NCBI RefSeq assembly: GCF_042453785.1
Contig: NC_091666.1
Span: 26,742,501 to 26,806,500, forward strand
Length of the DNA stretch: 64,000 bases
Reading direction: 5' to 3'
From: Malus domestica
Taxonomy: Eukaryota; Streptophyta; Magnoliopsida; Rosales; Rosaceae
This document shows positions 1 to 12,159 of the stretch, piece after piece. How positions within the stretch are numbered: position 1 is the stretch's first letter; every line of letters begins with the position of its first letter. Below the pieces are notes generated by a model. It searched no databases. It saw nothing but the letters and a program-made list of their open reading frames with translations, and had not been told where the DNA came from. A program made the translations under genes and the position numbers.

Positions 1-916
1 TTAAATTGTAGAATTTTTCATCCATCTTTGATCGCGTAGACATCAGACAAATGTACAAAACAAAAAAAGTAATTTTATCCCTCACCAAAACCTAATCTCT
101 GCCAATAGAAGAGTTCTGAGCTTTGATGGATGGGTTGGTGAAACAACATAGAATTGAATATGTAAAACAAGTAGATGGATAGGGAGTTCTCGGACAGCAA
201 GAAAATGGGAACATATTTGAATCAGTTTATGGAAAGCAGCTCAAGCATTGGTACCAAGAGAATCAGAACGTTGAATCTCATCGGCGTCTTCAACTTCTGA
301 AGGTACTGATCAGAATCAATGAGATTCCAAGAGAGGCAGTAGGCCTACCCACGAGTGCCAAAGCTCCAATCGCACCGACACCGACCAACCAAGAGCATCG
401 GAGACAGAGGAAGGTGAAGACGACGACATTTCCTTGTCCTCCGTCGTAAACCTACTATCGGAAGACTAAAAAATGAAAGCAACAGCGTCTTGGGTGTTGG
501 TGAGGGGTTTCTGCCCTCCCATATTTCTCACTGCTGTCCATGTTACCAAGATGGATAGAATAAAAAAGATCGTACCCAGTGCACAAGGCTCCCGCTTTAC
601 GCAGGGTTTGGGAGAGATTAAATAAAAAATTTCAAAGTCCAACAAAGGAGGGAAAGTGACTAATTACAAAAGTTTAGGAATAATCGGTCAAAATTAGAAT
701 TCAAGAGGGAAATTGACAACAGTAACAAGTTTGAGGAGGAAACCGAGAAAAACCGGATGATGAGAAAACATGGTGCATAAAATCATATGGTAAAAAGAAG
801 CACTCCCCTTGTTCAGAATAACATGAGAATCCAACGGTAGAAAACCACACAACTAAAACAGCATAAGAGTTCAAGTCATCTGCGGAGAGAGACTATTATT
901 CTTGAAAGAAACATAA
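1..916. other. 3' flank of gene A, no gene seen
   Basis: This is the flank beyond the stop codon of the minus-strand ATPase gene A. The first ~190 bases next to the gene (about 720-916) closely match, in inverted orientation, the 3' flank of pseudogene C (37429-37620), so they are probably shared 3' UTR and downstream DNA of a duplicated unit. Further out I see only short open frames without recognisable content, and a SINE-like tail near 565-617. Confidence 0.6.
565..617 (+). repeat. SINE tail fragment (Au-like)
   Basis: A short stretch reading through GTGCACAAGGCTCCCGCTTT and then a GGGTTTGGGAGAG motif resembles the 3' body of plant tRNA-derived Au-type SINEs. The 5' tRNA-like part was not recognised nearby, so this would be a truncated copy. 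The call is by memory of the family motif only. Confidence 0.4.
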
Positions 917-3900
917 CTAGATAGAAGGGTAGGCAGAATTCAGAAACTCTGCATCCTCGACGAAGATCTGCAGATTCTTCGACTTCATCAAGAAATCAAC
1001 AGCTTCCTCATTGAATTCTAGCACAAACGCCCACTTGATCAGCTCCAAAAGTGCAGGTATATGTTCAGTGCACTCCCACAGCACACAATCGGATACTGCT
1101 TCGGCGAAATATGTAGCAAACTCAATGGTACTCTTTTGTCCGCCTGATTTGTCCATCTTCTGGATGAAGAATTTGGAATTCTTCCTGTCCCACCGTATCT
1201 TACGTGTGCCTCTAACATTCAAAATTCTCCCAGAAGATAAAGGCAGATCATAACTTACAATGATTGGTTCATGCGTCTCCAATACAGCAACATTGAAAAG
1301 ACCTTGGACAGCTTTTTGTCTCTTCTCCACTTCCATTTCAATGGGAGGACCAGCAAGAAATCCAAGAATCAGCCTCAGAAGTGCTTTTGCGAACACTCTT
1401 TCCCTTGGGATTATTTGTAGTTCAGCATCGTTTGCAAGAGAAAGTTCTTCCTTGTGCACAGATTCAGAAATAACACGAACGCCAATTTTCTTGTACATTT
1501 CAAGCAGCTTAGTTCGAGGCAAGGAAGCCAAGCTTGGCTGAGGGTACCAAGCAAATATCAAGTGAGAAGACTGTTCGAAAAGACACTGTAACTGAAGGTC
1601 ATCGGCAATGAAAACATCTTCCTTGTTGGACAACAAGATTTCACCGGAGCCTGAATAAACTGGTACTTTCAAAAGGGCATCAGCAAGACTTTTCTCCGTC
1701 TTTAAATTCCAGTGTTTCGAAACATAAAGCCAGAACTTACAGCACTGATCATGTGACAATCCTCTTTTAGAACTTTCCCAAACTTTCCAAAGCTTCAAGT
1801 AATCATCAACCAAAGGTTGGGATCGTACTCTAAATGCACAACAGAAGAAATTAAGCAATTTTCGCTCATAGTGTTTCTTCAAAACAGTTAACTGCAAACC
1901 AAACAGCTCATCCTTGTCGTCTATAACACATTCATCTGCACCAACCCACTCTCCATTTTTATTTCCTTTCGGAATCCAGATCTTTCGGCCAGCCTCACTA
2001 TCTGGCTCCCACTTAAACTGGCTCAAGTAATTATATACTCGAACAAAGGTCGAAAATTCATCATGAAGATCAAGATGGTTAGCAATAACAGAACACCCTT
2101 GTTCCACTTCAATAGTCACCCCTATTTCAGCAAGCTCGTTCCTGTACATTAAAATTTTAGATCCATAAAATTCTTCATCAATGAAGGGTCCATCAGTCTG
2201 CTTTACGTACGAGCCAAACTTGGAATCAAACAACAAGCACATGTTGGGAGGCCTATAGCCAGCATAAGTCTTCAACCATGGTTGAGAAACTTTCTTTAAG
2301 AACACTTCAGGAAAGGAATAATCTTTCTCCTGCAATAAAATTTGCAAGCATTCCAGCAATGCTAGCGCATTTTCTGGAGAAATGTGGCTCAGATTCAAGG
2401 GAATATAAAAACAAGATTCCACAAACTTGACTCCATCCTTGAATTCCACAACCACCCCAAATCTCTTCAGTTCTTCCTTAAAATCATGAATGTTCTTGCC
2501 ATAGAAACTGTCAGAATCATCAATGAATGGGAGAAGACACATCGGAGAGATAGATTCCCAACTGGAACCAAAGAGAATGCAATCTTTGGGAGATCTATAA
2601 TCACCAAGGCGAGTGCGCAACCATTTTTCCTGGCGAATGCAGCTCTCAAGATCTTTAGGAAATTTAAAGGGAGTTCCCTTCAGCTTTCTGTAACACAACA
2701 GAAGTGAAGCAACATTTTCATTGGTAATGGAAGTCGATGATGCATACCGCTTGAAATATTGAGCAAATACTTTAGTGGCGTCCTCAAAATCAACCACCAC
2801 CCCAGTTTTCTTCAACTCATTTCTGTAGGAAAATATCCTGTCTCCATAGAAAACGTGATCAATCAATGGAAGACCACTAAAGACCTGAAGAATGCAGCCC
2901 CAGTCGGAATTCTGGTCAAACAGGAGACATTCTTCTGGACGCTTGTAACCAATGTTTGTCTTCAGGCAATTCGATTCTTTCAACGCTCTGACAAGTTTCT
3001 CAGATGAACTGGAAATATGCATGCATTCAAGCATGAATAGAACAATCTCGGGTGTCCAAGAAGTCAAGCAAGAAGGTGACTTTAGGTTGTCAATGATTAG
3101 CTGGTAACTTTCACCGAACTTGACTACCGCACCAAGCAACTCAAGTTCTTTTTCGAACTGAAAAATTTCTTCACCATAAAATCTTCCATCAATGAAAGGA
3201 ATGTTACTAATCTGTGATGCAACTATCCACTCTTTGTCCGACAAAACAGAACCCACCGGAGACCTGAAGCCAAGGGACGTTTTAAGCCATTGACCTTCTT
3301 TAATACTACAGATAAAATCAGTAGAAGAAAAACAGTTGTCCCTCAAATATTTGATGAAACGGAGTATAGAAAGTACATTGCCACAGGTTAAAGTGGATGA
3401 AGCAGCAAGAGACATCAAATGCTTCCCCAGATACTCGCATGCTTCTCCAAACTCAAATCTGACTCCAATTCTTTTTAGCTCCTTCTTGTACTCATTAATC
3501 CTCTCACCATAATAATTCTGATCAACCAATGGGATATCAACAAACACGGAGACATTCTGCAAAATGTTTCTTGATGATGACTCAAGTAGGAATGACTGCG
3601 AAGGTGGCCTAAAACCAGGAGAGCCATTCAAAGTAACCTTCAGCCAACCACCTTCTTCTATGCACTTCGCAAAATTCTGTGAGACGAAAACATATTTATG
3701 CGCCAGACGACGAATCCAGTCCAAAAGCAAGAATGCATTTTCCCTAGTAAGTGGTGCAGATAAAGATGATATACTATCACTGGGAGCAGGTATATAAGGA
3801 ATGTCCGTAGCTGCAGTACGGACTTTAAGGAACCCTAGGAGGTTCTCCTGTATTGTACAGTTACCAGCAAAACAGTCTGCAGCCATATAATCTTCTCCTA

Positions 3901-6900
3901 ACTCAACGTAGCCTTCTTTCCTCCACAAATTAGAATCAGTCAGTGTTGCCCATTTGCTTCCATTGGCAGGCACAATAACCCCCTTCCTGTTTTCAATGAT
4001 GTTCCCATACTTATCCACAATCACCTTCTTCCTAGTTCTGATGATTTTCCCATACTTATCCACTAGCGGCATATCTCCACATAATTCATTAACTTTCTTC
4101 GTCGAGATATAATGTCTGCACCAGGAAAAATACATGAAGTGGGCAAATGCAATCACAAGCTTCCGCTCATTAAGTGAATTGTCAAGGAGATCCTTTGCAT
4201 ATTCATTTACACTAACGAAACGAACCTTAACTTGATCTAAAAACCATTTCTCCAATGCCCCTTTCCTAGAGCAAGACTGGATAGCTTCCTGTGTGGTTTT
4301 TGGCATAAAGAGAAGCCTTCCGGCAGGTAGAAACTCCTTATTCCAATCAATCAGCCATGAGACATGATCAGAATCACTGGATACGCAAACCTTACTTTCA
4401 CCATTCTGGATTGCACTTATGCGGCACAAAGATTCGGTTCCATAACCTGAACATTTTATTAGTGGAACTTTCTTGATGCTGGTCTGGAAAATTTTATTCA
4501 GCCAGTTATCAGAAATAAATAGTAGAAGCTCCAAATAGACGTCTTCGGACACCCTAGTTACAAGACCGAAAGTCCCCTTGATGCATTTAGCATACCATTC
4601 GCTGTTTACAGGTTCAACACCAAGGAAACTCAGTATGTGATCATACTCCACCTGGTCAAATGCATAAGACAGAACATATTTTCCATGAGAAGAGAGATTA
4701 ATCAAGCTTATCCCTTGATCCCTCGCCATCCTCAAAATATTCCAAAAATCCGGCCTTAACCTACCCACTTCACGAGGCTTGTGAAAGAATTTCTGCTCCT
4801 TGTGGGGCTCGCTAGGTACAATGTTTTCTTCAACAAGTTTTGCTTTAATTGACACCCTAACAACATTCAGTTCTTCAAAGGCAGAGCTATGGACAGGCAG
4901 GAACTGGAACATATAAGGCAAACTAGACACTGGAGCATCGTCTATCGATCTAACAAGCGCGATAAATGCATTGACAAATGTAGTTGATACACAGTCAAGA
5001 ATCCCCATATTCCATTTGTTGTCGAGGAGTATTGTTTCCCTTGATGATGAAAGAAGAAAATCAGCTTGAATTATGAAGGGAAAGTTTGTCACCATCTCCG
5101 TTGGTAGGAAGGCGTAGACACCTGGACATGTGTTCATTCCTCTACGAAGGCGTTTCCCAATTGGAAATGCAAGCGTGATCACCCACTCTTCTACCTCATT
5201 TCTCTGTTCAACTCGGTATTCCTGCTTGACAGGAAACTTTTGCTTCCACATATAATAGCTGCACTCTTTTTCAACCTCATCACAATTTTCTTCTGCAGAC
5301 AAATGGAGGGTGTAGGATTGGGCATCAATGTTCCTCCTCGTCACAAATTCAGTCTCACTTGCAATCTTAATTGCACTTACATTGTTTTTCCTTGGATCCT
5401 CATTGTCTTCGCGGATTGAGAGCCGCTTTATCTTTGAAAGAAACAATAGAACCTCAGGGTGAATGCTAGAGAGCTGCTGCTTCACAGCTTGGAACTTGTC
5501 TGCCTTCAAAGGTAAGATCAGTGTTGTGGTTGGAAGGGCAGAACCGGAACCATAAATCTTTTTTATGTCTAAAAGAGTAGGATTTGCATCAACCCATTCC
5601 GGAACTATGTAGCCAACATTGCAGTGTACACAGGGCTCTTCACTGAACCTTATTTGATAACCATTACTGAAAATGTAGGGGTGTGCAGTGATGAGAAACA
5701 CACTTTTAAACCCTATACCTGTATGGTGTATAAACATAAATTTGGCCGAATTAGCAAAACGAAAAAATAGCAAGACATTCAAACAGCCAACAAAAACTTA
5801 ATTCAGAACGCATAAGAAACATGAGATAGGCATGATATCAACGCGGTATTACTATTATATGACTCCAATAAAAGTAAATAATTCTTTGATATAAATTACA
5901 TGTCAAGATTGAGAAGTCCTTTTTCTTTAGTTTCTTGTTGTTTATAAACAGCAATGGCAAGACTGTACTACTCTGAAGGGCTAATATCACCTAACCCTCT
6001 ATTTTATTTATATAACAAAATATTGATACTTGGTTAGTAGTCATAAACTCAAAAGGAAAAGGACTGGCATGCAGATATATAGAAGCATCTCGCGTATATA
6101 CTGCAAGCGTACCTTTCTCCCCAATGTAACCGCGCTTCCTGTTGCCTTTCTTGGTGGAACGTCCAACACTGCAAATGGACTCAATGTTCTTTGGTGAAAA
6201 CCCCTTCTCATTGTTGAAAACAATTAAAGTAGCAGGAGCCCCCGCGGCTGTTATATCCCAGGAAGTTATGACAAACTCAAGTGATGGATCAACCCCTTCT
6301 GGGTACTCATTATCTTCTGCATTCTGCAAAATAAGTAGTATACTATTAACCATTGGTTCATATATTCAAATAGCTACTGTCTAAGGTAATACGCAAACAC
6401 ACAAGCATGTAGGAAATCACAGGATCAATCTCTTATGTCCTTAGACTATTGATTACTATGCGGTAGTGCCAAGAAAGAAATAACACACCAAAGGGAAGAA
6501 GAGAAAATATATTTCACGTTGGATTGATTTGACTGGAGGAATAAATACTCATTTTATAGACTTCATCGTACTTTATCCAGAGAGTTATGAGACTTCTCTT
6601 ATTGGTCCCTTATAGAAAGGTATAATCCTAATGATAAGTCAGACTTCTTATTACCCCCTTTGGTTAAGTGCTATTAGACTGATACGACAATACGAAACAA
6701 TACAACATGGCACTACGAAAAATCTCTAAATGTAACATACGATATGCTGAGATAGGCAATTAAAATTATACAATAATATATAATTTAGAACATATTTTGA
6801 TAACACAGCAAATCGATTTCATCATCCAAATCGAATGATTTGTTGGAAAAGAAAAGTTAGAAATCTAATTCACTTGATATATATAGAACAAGTGTGAGAG

Positions 6901-7468
6901 TCGTATTCATAGTTTTAATTAGAGGCAAACTCTTCGTATTCATCAGATTTTATATAAACCTCCGTCTCCTATTAATTTTTACCTTCTTAATTTCTTATCT
7001 GAAAATGTAAACTTATCCTAAAAGTATGATACTTGTATCCCAAACGTGGGATGCGTGTATCTATTAAGTCAAAGTCGTATCCGTTGATCATGATGCGTAC
7101 CATGAGTATTCGAGAGTATCCGACAATTATTGAATATGGAACACGCTACTGAAGTAAAGTATCCGTACATCATAGGTCAAGTGTATATCAGTACACCATT
7201 TCTATGGTGCACCTTCATACATTAAATACACACATAGTAAAGCGGAGATCATCATGATCGTATTCCAACGTACACATATATTTTATTTAAAAAAATGAAT
7301 TGAAACCTGGATGAGTTCCATGAGGAAGTGAACATCCTTAGCGTAGAGTTCAGCAGAGAGATTCTTAACAGCCTGGTGAAAATCCTCATTCAAAGGGTTG
7401 AGTTTTTCTTCTCCGATGGAGAACTTTCCTTTGCGTATTTCTTCTATGTGCTCTCTCGGCGTCGCCAT
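917..7468 (-). CDS. Gene A: giant NO VEIN/sacsin-like protein with HSP90-type ATPase domain
   Basis: Three exons read on the minus strand: 7468-7307 (54 codons), 6323-6113 and 5718-917. All have GT..AG junctions in matching phase and give 1724 aa. The N-terminus holds a GHKL (HSP90/histidine kinase/gyrase B) ATP-binding fold: N-box ELIQNAEDN (residues 51-59), a NNEKGF segment (91-96), and the GYIGEKGIGF glycine loop (119-128). Residues of about 850-1420 hold five copies of a ~112-residue module with a core like PFID..FYG..I..F..EL...GV.V.F, each followed by a W[LI]KT..GYR.P motif. The C-terminus ends NSAYPSI. The family is plant proteins annotated as ATP-binding/NO VEIN-like. NO VEIN itself acts in leaf vascular patterning, but the role of this branch is unknown. 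Compared with gene B there is a 45-bp in-frame tandem duplication near 4004-4064 (VDKYG..I repeated) and Trp instead of Arg at residue 76. It looks intact. Intron 1 is 983 bp and intron 2 394 bp. Confidence 0.9.
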
Positions 7469-7631
7469 TTTCGGTACGGTCGACCGGCGATCACAAAGGC
7501 ACAGCCACCTTTTCAGTTACAGAGAGAAAAACAGAATAAAGTCACAGAGAGAGCAAGCAGACAGAGTCTGACAGAGCAAGTAAACGAGAGTAAACAGAAA
7601 GAGGTGAGGTTGGAAAGGACATGATGTTTAC

Positions 7632-7640
7632 GTATAAAGG
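7632..7640 (-). promoter_or_regulatory. Possible TATA box of gene A
   Basis: On the minus strand this reads CTTTATACG, about 165 bases before the gene A ATG. Its position matches the clearer CTTTATATATAAAC box in front of gene B. The sequence is a weak TATA, so the call rests mainly on the parallel with B. Confidence 0.35.
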
Positions 7641-7765
7641 TTGTTATTGTGCTTTGCTTGTAAATTAGGAGAGATTTTTCAATGTGACCGGTACACGAGT
7701 TGTACACCATGTGTCACTATATAAATGATGAGATTTGTGTGCTAAAAAGTTAGTAACTTAAAAAA

Positions 7766-8554
7766 GGAAAAATTAGTATCCGGTCCCTAGTTTTTATTGT
7801 TCATTGACTAAGACCTTATTAGTTCTCAAATTTTGATTCAAGTCCCTAGCATTAATGTGATAATGAATTTACTTGTTTATTATATAATTTTTTAATATAA
7901 AAATTAGTAATTAATTTAGGGTTTAATACTCACACCTCTATTAAACTTCTAATTAATTTTCAATTCAAACATTTCCAAAATAATAAAAAATTAAATTAAA
8001 TTAAGTTTGTACCTATTTTTTTTTTTTATATATATAAAAAGATTCTCAATTTTTTAATCTTAAATGTACCCATTCATATAATTTTTCAATTTTTTTAATT
8101 TTAAATGTACCCATTCTCAAATATATCAATTTGTTATATGTAAAATGTACCCTTTTTTTAATATAAAATCCATTCAAATTTTTTAATCCATGTTTAAACT
8201 TATATGGGTACATTCTTTTTCGTTGATTTGAGAATGTATCCATGTTTTGGTACAATAACTTTTTTTGTTAATTTTGGTTAATGTACCCATACATATATAT
8301 ATATATATATACACACACACAATATAATAGAGAGTATAATTTATATTTTATTATTTTTAGTCCCTTAAATTATGGGTTTTATTTAAAATCTCATTAATAT
8401 AAACAATTACAATTTTTAATTTTTAATTTTTAATTAAAAAAATATAGTAACTTACATTATTACATTAATATCAGGGACCTCAATCAAAAACTAAAAACTA
8501 ACAAGGTTTCAATCAAAGAATATTGATAGCTAGGGACCGCATCCAAAGTGTCCC
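7766..8554. mobile_element. Non-autonomous Mutator-like (MULE) element 1
   Basis: A 789-bp element with long terminal inverted repeats (well over 100 bp, diverged). The left end begins GGAAAAATTAGTATCCGGTC and the right end, read inverted, begins GGGACACTTTGGATGCGGTC. It is flanked by an exact 9-bp target duplication CTTAAAAAA (7757-7765 and 8555-8563). Long inverted repeats plus a 9-bp duplication are the hallmark of Mutator-like elements. The interior is AT-rich with repeats of the type AAATGTACCCATTC and has no coding capacity. Confidence 0.8.
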
Positions 8555-8750
8555 CTTAAAAAATAAAATTTCTCATCATTCCTATTAAAACACATGATAC
8601 ACCACTTATGTTCTCATCACAACTAAAATTTCTCGTAAATTAGATCTAAAAAGTTAGTCAGCCTAGTATTACTATTTTGGTACCAGTTAATGAAATTTTA
8701 ATAATGCACTCTAAATTTTTTTTTTTTATTTAAAATAGATACTCTTATAA

Positions 8751-9131
8751 AACCATCTCCAACCCTGGGCTAAAAGCCAAATTACCCCCCCCCCAAACAC
8801 TCTCCAACCCATGCAAAAATTTTAGGCTAAATGTCAAATGCTATTTCTGGGCCAAATACCCCCAGCTTTTCCCCCGGGCTAAATGCGAAATGTTTATCGG
8901 AATTTAAATTTTTTAAGATTAAAATGTTCATAAAATTAATTTACAATAATCTACATATTTGTTTTTTTTAAATTGATTTAAGAAAAAAAATTTAGGCTAA
9001 TTTCATTCTTTAATAATTCCGAGCTAAAATTTTAGGGTAGAAGGGTTGGAGCAGAAAAGATGTTTCTGGGCTAAAAGCTAAATTTTCCGGGATAAAAAAT
9101 TTGGCTTTTAGCCCAAGAGTTGGAGATGGTC
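8751..9131. mobile_element. MITE (PIF/Harbinger-like)
   Basis: A 381-bp element whose ends are inverted copies: AACCATCTCCAACC..GGCTAAAAGCCAAATT on the left, and AATTTGGCTTTTAGCCC..GAGATGGTC on the right. A TAA trinucleotide flanks both sides, which fits PIF/Harbinger-type insertion. Internal sequence also shows inverted GGGCTAAA motifs. No coding capacity. Diverged fragments of similar elements recur elsewhere in the window, for example near 19,860-20,000. Confidence 0.65.
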
Positions 9132-10479
9132 TAAAGAGTGTACAATTAATTTAACAAAAAAAATGAATGCACAATTAATTTCGGGAACTATTATTAAAAC
9201 TCTTAAAATCTTATTTTGCACTTAACAAATGTATATTTCTTTCTAAATATAAAAAGTTCATAATACAAATAAGAATTTTGGAATAACAATTCCTTTAATT
9301 TTTTTTCAGTTCTAATAATAATTCCTTTATTTTTAAGGATTTTTTTAATTATTTTGAAATAAGGATGCACTTATTTTTTTGTGAGAATTAGAACATAACA
9401 CTATTTCAAAACATCTCCAAATGAGATGTCCAATCCTAAAGAGAATGTCATATAATCAAATTTGAAAGTAGAAATAAACTCTAACTGATAGGATTGACAT
9501 ATGAGAAAATATGATGTCAAATCATTTTTTAATTATTTTAGGGAACTATTATTAATACTTCAAAAATCTCATTCTACACTCCTCACGAGTTTATTTTTCT
9601 TTCTAATTATAGAAAATTTGGAGTGCTAAATGAGATTTTTTTAGTGCTAATAACAATTTCCTTATCTTATTGTATAGGTTCTATTAATACATCAATTATA
9701 GATCTTGAAAATTTATTTTAATTTATTTCTTTTTAAAATGGGTCTTACAAATATTATTTATAACAAAAAAAACATATGAGTTAGAGAAAGAAAAAAATAT
9801 GACATTGCCTCGTCAGCCATCAAATTAACATTTGACATCTCCATTAGAGATGCTCTATTAACAGAGAACTGGTTGAGGAAGATCAATGATTCAATGCAAA
9901 GTGCAAACGGATGAAAGGTAAAACTATTCAATGAAGGAAAGAAGAAGTGAACAGTAGTTTAGTTACACTGCAATTTCAATTGTGAATTTCATTTTAAAGA
10001 AAATGTAACGTTAAAGAAACTAAATTTTGTAAACTAAGTGACATGGCAATTGATGATTGGATTATTACTTAAGAGTTGATAAACATGCTCATTCTTATTG
10101 ATGACACATCATTTAGTTTGCAAATTTAGTCTATAAATTTAATCTTTCTAGCATTACCCTTAAAGAAAAAGTGAACATTGAGTCTAAACTCATGACTACT
10201 TCTACCAATTTCAAATCTGAGGAATTAAAATGAAGAGTTGTGCAAATCTTACGAATTATTTTGCCTAAAATGCTTAATAATTTTATTTTCATTCGTTATT
10301 TTATTTATGTTTTTGTGAGGATGATAATATAACAATATTTTATTTACTAACATACGCAATTGAACCTGCTTTAGGAAGATCAATAATTCAATGCAAACAA
10401 AAAAATGATAAAACGAAGACTTTAAAAAGACGCTAAGCAATGCAATTGACTGATCAAATTGTGTTTCTTTTTCTTTCAA
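9132..10479. other. Intergenic, MITE and duplication debris
   Basis: No gene seen. The stretch has two diverged copies of a short GGGAACTATTATTAA-type element (about 9180-9300 and 9538-9665), pieces with CATCTCC/GAGATG inverted ends (9413-9440 and 9836-9856), and two inverted relatives (about 9866-9950 and 10370-10420) of the block that sits upstream of gene B at 21,310-21,390 and 24,185-24,265. Confidence 0.5.
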
Positions 10480-10669
10480 ACTTTCGTAAAATAAGAAAGT
10501 GAAAAGGAAAGGAAACATGTAGGTGTAAATATTTAGTGGTGGGATTTGTACGAAAAGCATGGCTGATTGCATCAGCTTGGAAGCTGATTCGACCACTTAG
10601 TCTCCATAGACTTTAGTCTTTGAGGAACCTAGACGCCTTTCCACAACTTTTCTTTATTCAAAGAACTTT
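10480..10669 (-). repeat. Block R, inverted copy, outer half
   Basis: Read inverted, this matches the stretch around 22,380-22,530 (shared segments around TTGTGGAAAGGTGTTCAGATT, GATGC.ATCAG..TTGCTTTTCG and CCCACCACTACATGTTTCC). The matching continues at 11,640-11,940. The block was therefore split by the element inserted at 10,679-11,620. Confidence 0.7.
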
Positions 10670-10678
10670 TATCATAAT

Positions 10679-11620
10679 GGTTTTTGAAATTGATTTATTT
10701 TATCAAGATAATTATTAAAATTAAAAATCAACGTAGTTTTTAAAAATAAATGTTACAAATTAATGTGATCATTCTGTTAAAAATTTGTCAAAAATTCTGT
10801 TATGTATTGACATATCACATAACTGGGTCATACAAATTTAATTAAATATTATTATAAGAATTAAAAATATTTAATTAATAAAAAACAAGTTTTTTTGTAT
10901 AATTAAAAACTAAAAACAAAGGAAAAAAGAATAACGAAGATGAATTGTAGGCATTTGAATGTTCTCCGCCGCCGCGGAGTCTCTGAGCTCAGTGGCGTTT
11001 GACAGGTCGATCTCCACCAGATTCTTGCAATTGGCAGCCAAACTCAGTAACCCAGTTCCGAAAAAGCAATTCGACCGCGAAAGATCTATCGAAAGGAGGC
11101 TGGACTTGCAGGCATTTGAACGGTGGCGAGGGAGGCGTCCGGGACTCCTGGGCAGAGCGTGAGATCGACGTGGGAGGCAATTGGGTACCAGCGAAGGACT
11201 CTCGGGAGGGAGTTGGAGCGCAAAGGCTTGAGCTTCTTGCAGTATTTGGACGGCTAAATGTCATTCATTAGGAACTTTATAGTTTATACAAGGAATGGCA
11301 TCCCTCCTTCATGTGCGACAGCTGGGGTGGGAAGAAGAAGAAGAAGAGCTGTTCATCTTCTTCCTTTTTTTTTTTCTTTTTTTTTTTTGTAAGTTTTTAA
11401 TTATATAAAATAAAAATTTTATTATTTAAACATTTTTAATTCAAATAAAAATATTTAATTAGACTTATGGAATCAGGTTATATGCCACATCAGTACATAA
11501 CAAAATTCTTAATAGATTTTTAACGAAATGACCAAATTGATTTGTGACATGTATTTTTAAGAACTACATTGATTAATTTTTAAATTTAAGAATCATCTTG
11601 ATGAGATAGTCAATTTCAAA
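10679..11620. mobile_element. Probable Pack-MULE carrying GC-rich captured DNA
   Basis: AT-rich inverted repeats of about 200 bp (10,679-10,900 and 11,390-11,620) surround a GC-rich core (about 10,950-11,340). The flanks read TATCATaat and TATCATtta, an imperfect 9-bp duplication. Block R of the gene-upstream repeat resumes on the other side. Long terminal inverted repeats around a base composition unlike the rest is typical of Mutator-like elements that have captured gene fragments. The core has overlapping open frames on both strands (for example 10,959-11,162 plus and 10,989-11,264 minus) but I do not recognise the source gene. Confidence 0.65.
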
Positions 11621-11940
11621 TATCATTTATGACAACAAACCTTGACAAAATTGGAAGCTGAAGACTATTCGAAGACTCGCTTTATCCTTTTGGCCTTGTT
11701 GACGACTTGCAGTTGTCTTTATTTATTGAAAAAGATTTCAAGTTCGAGAAAATTAAATTAAAGTTGGGGCTGAATTGCAAGTTAACTATAAAACAAATTT
11801 GGTTTAAATATGATTTCATATTTAGGCCATATGAGCTTGAATTCGAATAAAGTATCCATTCATATTAGGTTTTGCGTCAAAACGCAACCCAACCACAACC
11901 CAACCATGCACAATATCCTTAGTAACCACCCCGCCCGCGG
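11621..11940 (-). repeat. Block R, inverted copy, inner half
   Basis: Read inverted, this corresponds to about 22,090-22,330 and to 16,950-17,200. Shared segments include AACTATAAAACAAATTTGG and CGTCAAAACGCAACCC. A GC-rich bit at 11,930-11,950 (CCCGCCCGCGGCGCCCCGGG) is foreign to the other copies. Confidence 0.65.
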
Positions 11941-12159
11941 CGCCCCGGGGGGGTTGTTGCTTGAGTATCAAATATGTAATAATATAATTTATATAATGAC
12001 ACGTAGTTTATCATTTCGTGTTCCGGTCACATTGAAAAATCCCTCAAGAAGTTGCTCATGCACATGTAATTCTTAATAAAGTCGTATTTTTTATTCTTAG
12101 AAAACTTTGATAGAAGGAGAGAAAATTACACTTATTAGTTAGGGAGGATATAAACTTTA

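Noticed and set aside
240..470. Possible small minus-strand gene starting near 429 with serine-rich start
   Set aside because: Only 37 codons, no splice continuation or recognisable domain.
10249..10596. 115-codon minus-strand frame
   Set aside because: Falls across a repeated block (R) and AT-rich DNA. No conserved content, and the frame is not kept in the other copies.
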